Assembly: GCA_031362725.1 (NCBI GenBank)
Contig: JANLTC010000122.1
Coordinates: forward strand, 1-7,732
Direction of reading: 5' to 3'
DNA length: 7,732 nt
From: PR03 sp031362725
GTDB taxonomy: Bacteria > Myxococcota_A > UBA9160 > PR03
Positions 1 through 6,456 of the stretch are shown piece after piece. The notes under the pieces were generated by a model. That model saw only the letters and a program-made list of their open reading frames with translations, was not told where the DNA came from and did no database searches. Positions within the stretch are counted from its first letter, which is position 1. The number at the start of each line of letters is the position of its first letter. The position numbers were made by a program, and so were the translations under genes.

Positions 1-2085
1 GCGCGCGAAGAACGGCGAGATCAGCCACAGCCGCAGCGTCTGCTGCGCCTCGACGGGGCCGCTCCAGCTGAGATCGACCTGCAACCATTCCCAGGTCGGC
101 ACGCCCGGCCCGGTGGGAATGCGCGCATCGGGATCGAGCGAGCGCAGATCGCGCGGCGGCGCCGCCCTCAACTCTCTCGCAACCTTCGCCGGCTCAGCTG
201 GCATCGAACGCGGCGCCGGCATCGCGAGCACTTCCTTCTCGTCCACCAGGTCGCCCTCGACGGCATCGCTCGAGGCGCCGAGGTTCTGCTTCTCGTACCG
301 CGGTGCCGCGTCTCGATCGGCGCGCCCGAACAGCCCGATGCCCGGCGCATTCGAAAAGCCGAGCGCGGGATGCAAGCCGCGCTGCAACTCGCCGACCGCG
401 TACGGCACCACTTGCAGCGCCAGCAGCAACCACACGACACCGCGTAGCCCGCGCGCTGCAATCGACGCACGACCACTGCGCAGCACGCGCACCAACGCTT
501 CCGCTGCGAGCGCGGCGAGCCACACCCAACGCGGCGCCAACGGCTCGACCCAGGTCAGCACGAAGGTCGCAAGCGCGAGCGCGCCCCAGGCGGGCCCCCA
601 GAGCCTCGCCGCAGCCGACGCCGCGATCAGCACCAGGAAGAAATCGAGCAGCGTCCACGATGTCACCCAGGTGGGCGATGCGCGATCGACACCGAATGCG
701 TGCACCAGCGACCAGCCGGGCGGCAGCATCAGCCGCCCGCCCAGCTGATCGAAGCCGTTCGACCAGCCGACGGCGGGCAGCGCGCTGGTGTCGACATTCT
801 CGATGCGACCTTCCGCCTGCAGCGTGATGTCACCCGGCGTCACCTCGACGCCGGTAGCCCCGCCGTCGCCGAGTCGTGTCAGGAACCAGTCGCGCCCGCC
901 GACGACGGCGCGACCGAGTCGCGACGGCGCGGGCATCTCGAGTCGCGCGTTGCGCCGCAACCGACCCGCGATCGCGTCGCGGAAGCTGAAGCCGCCGCCG
1001 TCGAAATCGAGCCAGAGCGTCCGGTCGAGCGACAGGTGATCGGCGGGATCGGGATCGCCACGGCGTCGCTCGTCGAGTTTCATCGTGTCACCGGGTCGCA
1101 ACAGATACGCCGGTAGCTGTCGCCATTCGGCCGGCAGCTCGGTCTGATTCGGGTCGATCGCGGTGACGCCCTCGACCGCGACGATGCGCAGATCCGGCCG
1201 CGCGTCGAAGACCCAGACTTCTTCGGCGGCGAGCGGCGCATCCCCCAGCGCCGGCGGCGCCAGCGCCGCCACGGGACCCTCGTGGCGCGCGCGGATCGTG
1301 ATCGCGTGCTCGCCGGGTCGGAGCTGTACCCGCAAGCGGCCGTCCGATTCGAGGCGCGCGGGTAGATCGCCGTCGAGCGCCAGCGGTACGAAGCCTGCTG
1401 GGTCGATGGGCCCGAGCGCGACCTCACGCGCCCGCCCGGCCACGCGCAGCAACAGGCGCGTCTCGAGTTGCAGCGGCACCGAGTCGGTGACACGCCGTTG
1501 CACGACGACCTCGAGGAAATCTTCGGGAGCCGCTTCGCGGAGCGGCGGGGCGAGCCATGGCCGGCCCGACTCGTCGCGTGCGGGCGCTGCAATCTCGACG
1601 CCATCGAGCGTCAGCGTGATCAGCGCGGTGTCGCTCGGGATCGGCAGTAGCGCGGGTCGCGGTGAACTCCAACGCAGCCTGCCGTCGATCTGATGGCGAC
1701 CGCGGCCGAGCCAGGACTTCGGCGATCCGCTGCCCGCCTCGGGAATCACCGCGAGCGGCTGACCGTCGACGCGCGCCCCTTCCGGCCACAGCGCGGCGTC
1801 GCCAGGGAGCGTCACCCAGGCGCCGCTACTCGCGACTTCGAAACTCTGCGTGAAGCGCACGCCGTTCGCGTCGACGTCGAGCGCGAGCGGGCCGGACCAC
1901 GTGCAGCGTCGCTCTCCGGTGCCGGTGAGGAACGGGCAAGCGTGCTCGGTTTCGACCGCGAGCACCCATTCGATCCACGGTCGCAGCGCGTCGGGAACGG
2001 TCGAGGCGTCGAACGGTTCGGCGCTTCCCGCCGCTGCGCCGCGCGCAATCAGCAACGAGACCAGTGCCAATGCGTGCAATCTCAC
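1..2085 (-). CDS. Large uncharacterised membrane protein with signal peptide (C-terminus outside window)
   Basis: The frame is open from a GTG at 2085-2083 to base 1 (695 codons, no stop), so the protein is partial. The start has an AAAGGGG ribosome-binding site 5 bases upstream (2091-2097), and the GTG overlaps the decarboxylase stop as GTGA. Residues 1-22 form a signal peptide (short basic start, LALVSLLIA core, AAAGSA exit). Residues 23-470 look like an exported beta-rich region, with two cysteines (C50 in ACPFL, C61 in RRCTW) that could form a disulphide. Four hydrophobic segments follow at about 475-493, 497-513, 518-533 and 548-565. A Pro/Ala/charged linker spans about 585-655, followed by a second W-rich domain (GPGVPTWEWL, LSWSGPV at 660-677) that continues out of the window. 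It resembles long, unnamed membrane proteins I recall from other Proteobacteria, but I cannot name a family. The role is unknown; envelope location is inferred from the signal peptide and membrane helices. Confidence 0.85.
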   Translation of the reverse strand, partial: MRLHALALVSLLIARGAAAGSAEPFDASTVPDALRPWIEWVLAVETEHACPFLTGTGERRCTWSGPLALDVDANGVRFTQSFEVASSGAWVTLPGDAALWPEGARVDGQPLAVIPEAGSGSPKSWLGRGRHQIDGRLRWSSPRPALLPIPSDTALITLTLDGVEIAAPARDESGRPWLAPPLREAAPEDFLEVVVQRRVTDSVPLQLETRLLLRVAGRAREVALGPIDPAGFVPLALDGDLPARLESDGRLRVQLRPGEHAITIRARHEGPVAALAPPALGDAPLAAEEVWVFDARPDLRIVAVEGVTAIDPNQTELPAEWRQLPAYLLRPGDTMKLDERRRGDPDPADHLSLDRTLWLDFDGGGFSFRDAIAGRLRRNARLEMPAPSRLGRAVVGGRDWFLTRLGDGGATGVEVTPGDITLQAEGRIENVDTSALPAVGWSNGFDQLGGRLMLPPGWSLVHAFGVDRASPTWVTSWTLLDFFLVLIAASAAARLWGPAWGALALATFVLTWVEPLAPRWVWLAALAAEALVRVLRSGRASIAARGLRGVVWLLLALQVVPYAVGELQRGLHPALGFSNAPGIGLFGRADRDAAPRYEKQNLGASSDAVEGDLVDEKEVLAMPAPRSMPAEPAKVARELRAAPPRDLRSLDPDARIPTGPGVPTWEWLQVDLSWSGPVEAQQTLRLWLISPFFAR

Positions 2086-3767
2086 GATCGCCCCTTTCGC
2101 GCACTTTCCCGGATGTACTTGCGCGAGATCGGTGAGAGGTCGTCGGGCGGGATCTTGCACTCGATCACGCTGAACTCGCGCAGCTCGTGCGCGGCGCGCA
2201 GTGCTTCGCGCAGCTCGCCGCGCGTCTCGGCTCGGAAGCCGACGCCACCCCACGCCTGCGCCAGTTCGGCGTACGGCCACGGCGGGATTGCCAACAGATC
2301 GGGTCGCGGCGACACCGGCCGGAAGATCTGCCAGCCGCCGTTGTTCACCAGCACGACGATCGGCGCGACACCGTGGCGCGGCGCGTGCGAGATCTCCGCG
2401 CCGGTCATCTGGAACGAGCCGTCGCCGGACAGCACCAGCGCGCGCCGACCGGTGCCAATCTGCGCGCCGATCGCCGCGGGCACCGCGAATCCCATCGACG
2501 CGTAGTAGCCCTGCGAGAAGTAGAGCCCGCCCGCGCGCAGCCGCAGTTCGAGACCGCCGAATAGCGAGTCGCCCGATTCGGCGAAGACGTCGTAGCCCGG
2601 GTGCTGATCGAGGAAATGGTTCATCTCGAGCAGCAGGTCGTTCACGCGCAGCGCGGCGTCGCCGCGCACGACCTTCGCACGCTTCAGGTTGTCGCAGTAG
2701 ACCGCTGTCTGGCGGAAGCGCGGCAGCTTCTCGCGACCGAGCGCGGCGACGAAGTCGCGCAGCGCAACCTCGGTGTAGGTGTGGAACGAGACGTTGACGC
2801 GACCGCCGACCGCCCAGATCGAACGCTCGCGCCGCACCTGCGGCTTTGCCGCGCCGAGGTTCATGTCGGTGAGCACGGTGCCGAGCGCAAGCACCAGATC
2901 GGCGTCGCGCACGCGCTTCTCGATCGCCGGCGCGGAGAACGGTCCCATGTGGATTCCCATGTGCAGCGGGTGGTCCATCGGGAAACAACCCTTCGCATCG
3001 GGCGTGGTCACGACCGGAACTTCGAGCCGCTCGGCGAGGCGCAGGAACTCGCGCTCGGCGCCTGCCCGATACAGCTCGATGCCGCCGATCAGCACCGGCC
3101 GCTTCGCGGCGTGCAGACGCGCGTTCGCATCAGCCACCGATTCGGCGAGCTTGCGCGGATCGGAAGGCACACGCGGGAATCGGCCGTTCCAGTCGCGGAT
3201 CTCGGCCGGCACCGCGATCGGCAGATCGACGAGATCGCGGTGGATCTCGAGATATCCCGGGCGATGCTGGGTCATGATCGCACGGGCGACCTCGTGCACT
3301 TCTTCGGCGGCGCGCTCCGGATGGCGCAGGATGCGCGCGTCGACGGTGACCTCGCGGAACATCCGCCATTGGCCTTCGACGTCCTTCGCCTGGTGATGCA
3401 CACCCGAGAGCTTCTGCTCGGCTTCGCCCGGTCCGCCCGACACGACCAGCAGGGGCACCTGCTCGGCGTAGGCGCCCGCGATCGGGTTCAGCACGTTGTG
3501 ACCACCCGCGCCATAGGTGACGCACACGACGCCGAGTCGTCGCGTGCTGCGCGCGTAGCCATCCGCTGCAAAGCCGACGGACGGCTCGTGCGAAAACGTG
3601 ACGATCGCGAGATCGCGGTCGCGGCCGAAGCGGTGGAAGAGGCCGAGCACCAGATCACCCGGCAAGCCGAAGATGTGTGTCACGCCGGCGCGCTTCAGGT
3701 ACGCGACGAGGAAATCGCCGAGCTTCATCCGCGACTGCATCGCGGATCGCTCGCGAGCTGTCTTCAA
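2082..3767 (-). CDS. Thiamine-diphosphate-dependent 2-oxoacid decarboxylase-like enzyme
   Basis: This is a full-length ThDP enzyme (561 aa; family about 540-600). Residue numbers count from a TTG at 3767. The N-terminal PYR domain (about 15-180) has the cofactor-activating glutamate E61 in FSHEPSVGFAADGYAR. A middle domain follows (about 205-345), then a C-terminal PP domain (about 375-540) with the GDGS...NN metal/diphosphate motif (G448-D449-G450 to N475-N476). An HH pair (H124-H125 in GVHHQAK) is a signature of pyruvate/indolepyruvate/phenylpyruvate decarboxylases rather than acetolactate synthase, so decarboxylation of an aromatic or branched 2-oxoacid to an aldehyde is the best inference; the substrate is not established. 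The TTG overlaps the NUDIX stop (TTGA) and has GGGGA 7 bases upstream. In-frame ATGs at 3740 and 3728 are alternatives, and the one at 3728 (MKLGDFL) matches where relatives usually begin. The protein is likely cytoplasmic. Confidence 0.88.
   Translation of the reverse strand: MKTARERSAMQSRMKLGDFLVAYLKRAGVTHIFGLPGDLVLGLFHRFGRDRDLAIVTFSHEPSVGFAADGYARSTRRLGVVCVTYGAGGHNVLNPIAGAYAEQVPLLVVSGGPGEAEQKLSGVHHQAKDVEGQWRMFREVTVDARILRHPERAAEEVHEVARAIMTQHRPGYLEIHRDLVDLPIAVPAEIRDWNGRFPRVPSDPRKLAESVADANARLHAAKRPVLIGGIELYRAGAEREFLRLAERLEVPVVTTPDAKGCFPMDHPLHMGIHMGPFSAPAIEKRVRDADLVLALGTVLTDMNLGAAKPQVRRERSIWAVGGRVNVSFHTYTEVALRDFVAALGREKLPRFRQTAVYCDNLKRAKVVRGDAALRVNDLLLEMNHFLDQHPGYDVFAESGDSLFGGLELRLRAGGLYFSQGYYASMGFAVPAAIGAQIGTGRRALVLSGDGSFQMTGAEISHAPRHGVAPIVVLVNNGGWQIFRPVSPRPDLLAIPPWPYAELAQAWGGVGFRAETRGELREALRAAHELREFSVIECKIPPDDLSPISRKYIRESARKGRS
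2091..2097 (-). promoter_or_regulatory. Ribosome-binding site for the GTG-started membrane protein
   Basis: The minus strand reads AAAGGGG followed by CGATC and GTG, a purine-rich Shine-Dalgarno-like site at 5-base spacing. It lies inside the last codons of the decarboxylase gene. It supports GTG 2085 as the true start and implies that ribosomes finishing the upstream gene can reinitiate here. Confidence 0.6.
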
Positions 3768-4315
3768 GTCTCGTTCCCCGCGAGCCGGAACCAGTGCAGC
3801 GCTGCGATCACCAGCGCGTGCTGGATGTCGCCGGCGCGCACGCGGCGGTCGAGATCGGCGAGCGGGACCAGTTCCACCGCGGTCTCCTCTTCTCCGTGAT
3901 TCTGGATCTCCGCGATGCGCGTTACGCCGCGCGCCCAGAAGGAGTGCACGCGATTCGTGAAGAGCGCGGGATTCGGCGACAGCACGCCGATCGGGATCAG
4001 CTCGCCGCCGCCGTAGCCGCTCTCCTCGAGCAGCTCGCGCGCTGCTGCCGTCGCGGGCGACTCACCCGGATCGACGATGCCACCGGGAATCTCGAGCGTG
4101 ATCTCGCGCGTGCCGTGTCGCCACTGGCGCACCATCACGACGGATCCGTCCTCGGTGACGGGCACCACATTCACCCACTCGGCCGCCTCGATGCGCCAGT
4201 AGGAGTGCGCTGCACCCGAGCGTGGCGCGCGCACCAGATCGCGATGAACGCGGAACACCGAGCAGTCCTGCAGCTGCTCGGTGTCGAGGACGGTCCACGG
4301 ACGCGGGCTCGCCAT
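3764..4315 (-). CDS. NUDIX hydrolase, ADP-ribose pyrophosphatase type
   Basis: This 183-residue protein has a perfect NUDIX box at residues 79-101: G79 x5 E85 x7 R93-E94-x2-E97-E98-x-G100-Y101, which binds the catalytic Mg2+. The lead-in VRQWRHGTREITLEIPGG (63-79) and the proline-containing stretch after the box (VLSPNPALFTNRVH, 111-124) are typical of the ADP-ribose pyrophosphatase (NudF/YffH-like) branch. These enzymes hydrolyse ADP-ribose or other nucleoside-diphosphate sugars to AMP or NMP plus a sugar phosphate. The exact substrate cannot be read from sequence. The start is ATG 4315, with no strong Shine-Dalgarno, 26 bases after the lipoprotein stop. Its TGA overlaps the TTG of the decarboxylase gene, so the two are probably co-translated. 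Housekeeping metabolite clean-up is the default role; a functional link to the decarboxylase is only suggested by the arrangement. Confidence 0.92.
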   Translation of the reverse strand: MASPRPWTVLDTEQLQDCSVFRVHRDLVRAPRSGAAHSYWRIEAAEWVNVVPVTEDGSVVMVRQWRHGTREITLEIPGGIVDPGESPATAAARELLEESGYGGGELIPIGVLSPNPALFTNRVHSFWARGVTRIAEIQNHGEEETAVELVPLADLDRRVRAGDIQHALVIAALHWFRLAGNET

Positions 4316-4341
4316 TTCGCGAAGCTAGCCCGGATCGCGAA

Positions 4342-4968
4342 CTAGAGAACCTCGTCGATCACGATCGCGATGCCGCGATCGCCCGGCTGGTGCGGCGCGG
4401 GCGTCTGGCCCTGCAGATCGCCCGGCGCGCGCGTCATCGCGTTGCCGTCGGCGTCGAGGCGTGCGGACAGTTGCAGCGGACCTTCGAAGGGCATCGCCTG
4501 GATCATCCGGTCGCCCGGACCAATCGTGAACTCCATCGGGAAGGTCGGCGCTTCGACGCGCTTCACCGCGAGCGGAGGGCCGCCGCCTTCGCCCTTGCGC
4601 GCGATCAGGAACAGGATCGCGCCGGCCGGAACCTTGCGTTCGAACGCGGGCGCAAGTGTGATCGTGCCGCTGAGCGGTGCGCCCGCGGCACCGGCAACCG
4701 GCGGTCCACCCCGATCGCTCGGGTCGCCGGGCGCGGCCGGCATTGCGCCCGGTGCCGCCGGCATGCCGGCCTTGGCCTCGCCGCCCTTCTGCGCCGCGCG
4801 TTCCGCACCTTCCGGGAAGATCCGCGACAGGTCCGGCTGCTCGGGCTTCTCACCGGGCACGTACGGCTCGATCGCGCGATCGCATGCGAACGCCAGCGCG
4901 GCGACCAGCATCCAAGCTGCGATCCGCAGCGGAAAACGAAACGTCGGATCCGAACTGGCACTGCGCAT
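4342..4968 (-). CDS. Lipoprotein with CcmI/CycH-like C-terminal domain
   Basis: This 208-residue protein begins with a basic segment and hydrophobic stretch (about 13-28) ending in a lipobox, LAFA-C29, so it should be cleaved and lipidated at C29. Residue +2 is Asp (D30), which in E. coli favours retention in the inner membrane; whether that rule holds here is unknown. A disordered Pro/Ala/Gly-rich linker covers about 42-98. Residues 99-207 (LSGTITLAP, VPAGAILFLIAR, PPLAVKRV, then a conserved-looking MTRAPGDLQGQ) resemble the periplasmic beta-sandwich at the end of cytochrome-c biogenesis protein CcmI/CycH. The CcmI membrane anchor and TPR repeats are absent, and no ccm genes lie in the window, so a role in cytochrome c maturation is not demonstrated. 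The start is ATG 4968 with a weak AAGG about 10 bases upstream. It is the first gene of the minus-strand operon. Confidence 0.8.
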   Translation of the reverse strand: MRSASSDPTFRFPLRIAAWMLVAALAFACDRAIEPYVPGEKPEQPDLSRIFPEGAERAAQKGGEAKAGMPAAPGAMPAAPGDPSDRGGPPVAGAAGAPLSGTITLAPAFERKVPAGAILFLIARKGEGGGPPLAVKRVEAPTFPMEFTIGPGDRMIQAMPFEGPLQLSARLDADGNAMTRAPGDLQGQTPAPHQPGDRGIAIVIDEVL

Positions 4969-5036
4969 GGTCGGCCGACCTTAGCGCTGCGGTAGCGTTC
5001 GAGCCGCTCACTGACGCTCACCGAGGATGGGAGCCG
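4969..5036. promoter_or_regulatory. Divergent spacer between lipoprotein operon and kinase
   Basis: This 68-bp spacer must contain the promoters or 5' leaders of both divergent units. No convincing -35/-10 pair is visible. It holds a perfect 12-bp palindrome, GGTCGGCCGACC (4969-4980), directly abutting the lipoprotein start codon. It also holds a near-perfect direct repeat, GCTCACTGA (5006-5014) and GCTCACCGA (5016-5024), with a 10-bp period. Either could be an operator, but both could arise by chance in GC-rich DNA. Confidence 0.35.
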
Positions 5037-6044
5037 ATGCGCGAAGCGCCGCATCTCGATGACGCGAACCTGCCCGACTATCTGCGCGGCCAAGGGCTGC
5101 TCGCGACGGGCGAGCACGCGCATGTCGAGCCCGCCGGCGACGGCAACATCAACTGGGTGAGACGCGTTCGGGTGGGCGATCGCTCGTTCGTCGTGAAGCA
5201 GGCGCGTCTTCACCTCGAGCGCTTCCCCGAGTACCAGGCGCCGACCGAGCGCATCGTCTGCGAATCCCGCTACCTCGAAATCGCGCGACCGCTCGATCGC
5301 GATGCGGTCTGTCCGGTCGTCATTCGCTTCGACGAGAGCGCGCGCGTCCTCGTACTCGAGGACCTCGGAAAAGCCAAGCGACTCGACGCGGTGCTGGCAG
5401 CGGGCGGCGACGTCCGCGGCATTGCGCAACGCCTCGCTCGCTTCCTCGGCGCGGTGCACGCGGCGACCGCGGAGGACGCGTCGCTCGCCGCGCGCATCGA
5501 GTACGACGCGATGCGCCGGCTGCACGGCGATCACATCTTCGACCTGCCGTTCGCGCCGAACGAGTTCCCACTGCCCGCCGCCGTGCGCGCGCGCGCCGAA
5601 GCGATCTGGCGAGATGGCCGCGTCGCCGCAATCGCGCGCGACGCCTACACGCAGTACCTCACCCCGCATGGCGCGCTGATCCATGGCGACGTGCAGGCCG
5701 GTAACGTGCTCCTCGCTGCGCGCGGCGCGGTGCTGCTCGACGCCGAGATCGCGCACATCGGCGATCCCGCGTTCGATCTCGGCATGCTGTTCGCACATCT
5801 GTGGCTGCCGGCCGTCGCGCGCGGTGCCGCGACGGATGCCGATGCGGCGATCCACGCAGCCTGGCGCGCCTACGCGACTGCAATCACCGCAATCGATGCG
5901 AGCCTACACGCACGCGCGCTGCGTTACGCGGCGATCGAGATGCTGCGCCGCACCCTCGGCGCAGCGCGCGTCGCGGCGGTGGAGGAAGCCGCAGCATCGA
6001 TACGCGTCATCGACTTCGCGGTCGCGCGGCTCGGCGTCAGCTAG
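5037..6044 (+). CDS. APH/methylthioribose-kinase-like phosphotransferase
   Basis: This 335-residue protein has a protein-kinase-like fold of the aminoglycoside phosphotransferase/choline kinase superfamily. In order, it has a nucleotide loop GDGNIN (34-39), ATP-lysine K54 in FVVKQA, a hinge-like VLEDLG (106-111), catalytic loop HGDVQAGN (216-223, base D218), and a metal-binding DAE (235-237) followed by GDPAFDLG (242-249). The D-x-E in place of DFG and the GDGNxN loop recall 5-methylthioribose kinase (MtnK). However, the protein is shorter than MtnK (about 400 aa) and keeps the generic asparagine of HGDxxxxN, so an MTR kinase assignment is tentative and a small-molecule kinase of unknown substrate is safer. 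The start ATG 5037 is chosen because GAGGATGGGAG lies just upstream and the frame further up is antisense to the lipoprotein gene. It is transcribed alone and converges on the DUF2087 gene. Confidence 0.85.
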   Translation: MREAPHLDDANLPDYLRGQGLLATGEHAHVEPAGDGNINWVRRVRVGDRSFVVKQARLHLERFPEYQAPTERIVCESRYLEIARPLDRDAVCPVVIRFDESARVLVLEDLGKAKRLDAVLAAGGDVRGIAQRLARFLGAVHAATAEDASLAARIEYDAMRRLHGDHIFDLPFAPNEFPLPAAVRARAEAIWRDGRVAAIARDAYTQYLTPHGALIHGDVQAGNVLLAARGAVLLDAEIAHIGDPAFDLGMLFAHLWLPAVARGAATDADAAIHAAWRAYATAITAIDASLHARALRYAAIEMLRRTLGAARVAAVEEAAASIRVIDFAVARLGVS

Positions 6045-6456
6045 CGGCGGCGCTTCCCGCGTTCCGCCGCTGCCTCCGACTCAGCACCAGCTCCCGATAC
6101 GCCGTCGTCGTCGCGCGCAGATCGAGGTCGTAGATCTCGAGATCGAACGCGACGACGCTCGCCGGGAAGCTCACGCGATACGCGCTGCCGTCGGAGGTGC
6201 GTTCGAGCCGGTGGTAGTCGACCAGCAGTCGGCGCAGTGTCACGTGATCGATGTCGATCGACGGCGCGACTTCCCTGCTCCACGCCTTCAGCTGCGCGTT
6301 GATCTCCGGCTCGCTGTAGGTGCGCGCGCTGTCGAGCTGCATCACGACGCTCTCCATCAGGATCTCGCGATCGCGCTGGCTGCGCGGGAAGCGACGCTGG
6401 GCGCCGTCGGCGCCGAGCCGGCAGAGGCGGTCTACGAACTCGTCGAGCGTGATCAT
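6037..6456 (-). CDS. DUF2087 domain protein
   Basis: This 139-residue protein contains a DUF2087-like module: RFPRSQRDREILME (22-35), YSEPEINAQL (47-56) and DHVTLRRLLVDYHRLERTSDGSAYR (70-94). The pattern suggests a small winged-helix-like fold, and DUF2087 modules often occur in or beside transcription regulators. Direct DNA binding here is inference. A C-terminal extension (95-139) includes an acidic/hydrophobic strand and a basic, alanine-rich tail. The ATG at 6456 overlaps the TGA of the upstream YiiX-like gene (ATGA, 6453-6456) and has no clear Shine-Dalgarno, so translation probably depends on coupling. Its TGA lies inside the end of the convergent kinase gene (8-bp overlap, 6037-6044). 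The function in this pair is unknown. Confidence 0.8.
   Translation of the reverse strand: MITLDEFVDRLCRLGADGAQRRFPRSQRDREILMESVVMQLDSARTYSEPEINAQLKAWSREVAPSIDIDHVTLRRLLVDYHRLERTSDGSAYRVSFPASVVAFDLEIYDLDLRATTTAYRELVLSRRQRRNAGSAAAS
6043..6071 (+). terminator. Possible hairpin after the kinase stop codon
   Basis: A perfect 8-bp stem, AGCGGCGG (6043-6050) with CCGCCGCT (6064-6071), encloses a 13-base loop and starts within the kinase stop codon. There is no T-run on the plus strand, so it is not a classical intrinsic terminator. It also codes for the C-terminus of the DUF2087 protein on the other strand. It could still slow or end plus-strand transcription. Confidence 0.25.

Noticed and set aside
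113..1693. Overlapping plus- and minus-strand frames of 60-211 codons
   Set aside because: All are shadows of the membrane protein frame that runs uninterrupted from 2085 to 1.
2082..3767. Acetolactate synthase large subunit
   Set aside because: The HH pair is typical of decarboxylases, and no small regulatory subunit or isoleucine/valine genes are nearby.
2601..3899. Long plus-strand open frame (432 codons) opposite the decarboxylase
   Set aside because: It is antisense to a gene with intact catalytic motifs, and its translation is rich in R/H/D without domain pattern, as expected of GC-rich shadow frames.
4605..5855. 416-codon minus-strand frame spanning the kinase and lipoprotein
   Set aside because: It lies opposite the kinase and out of frame with the lipoprotein, and has no recognisable motif.
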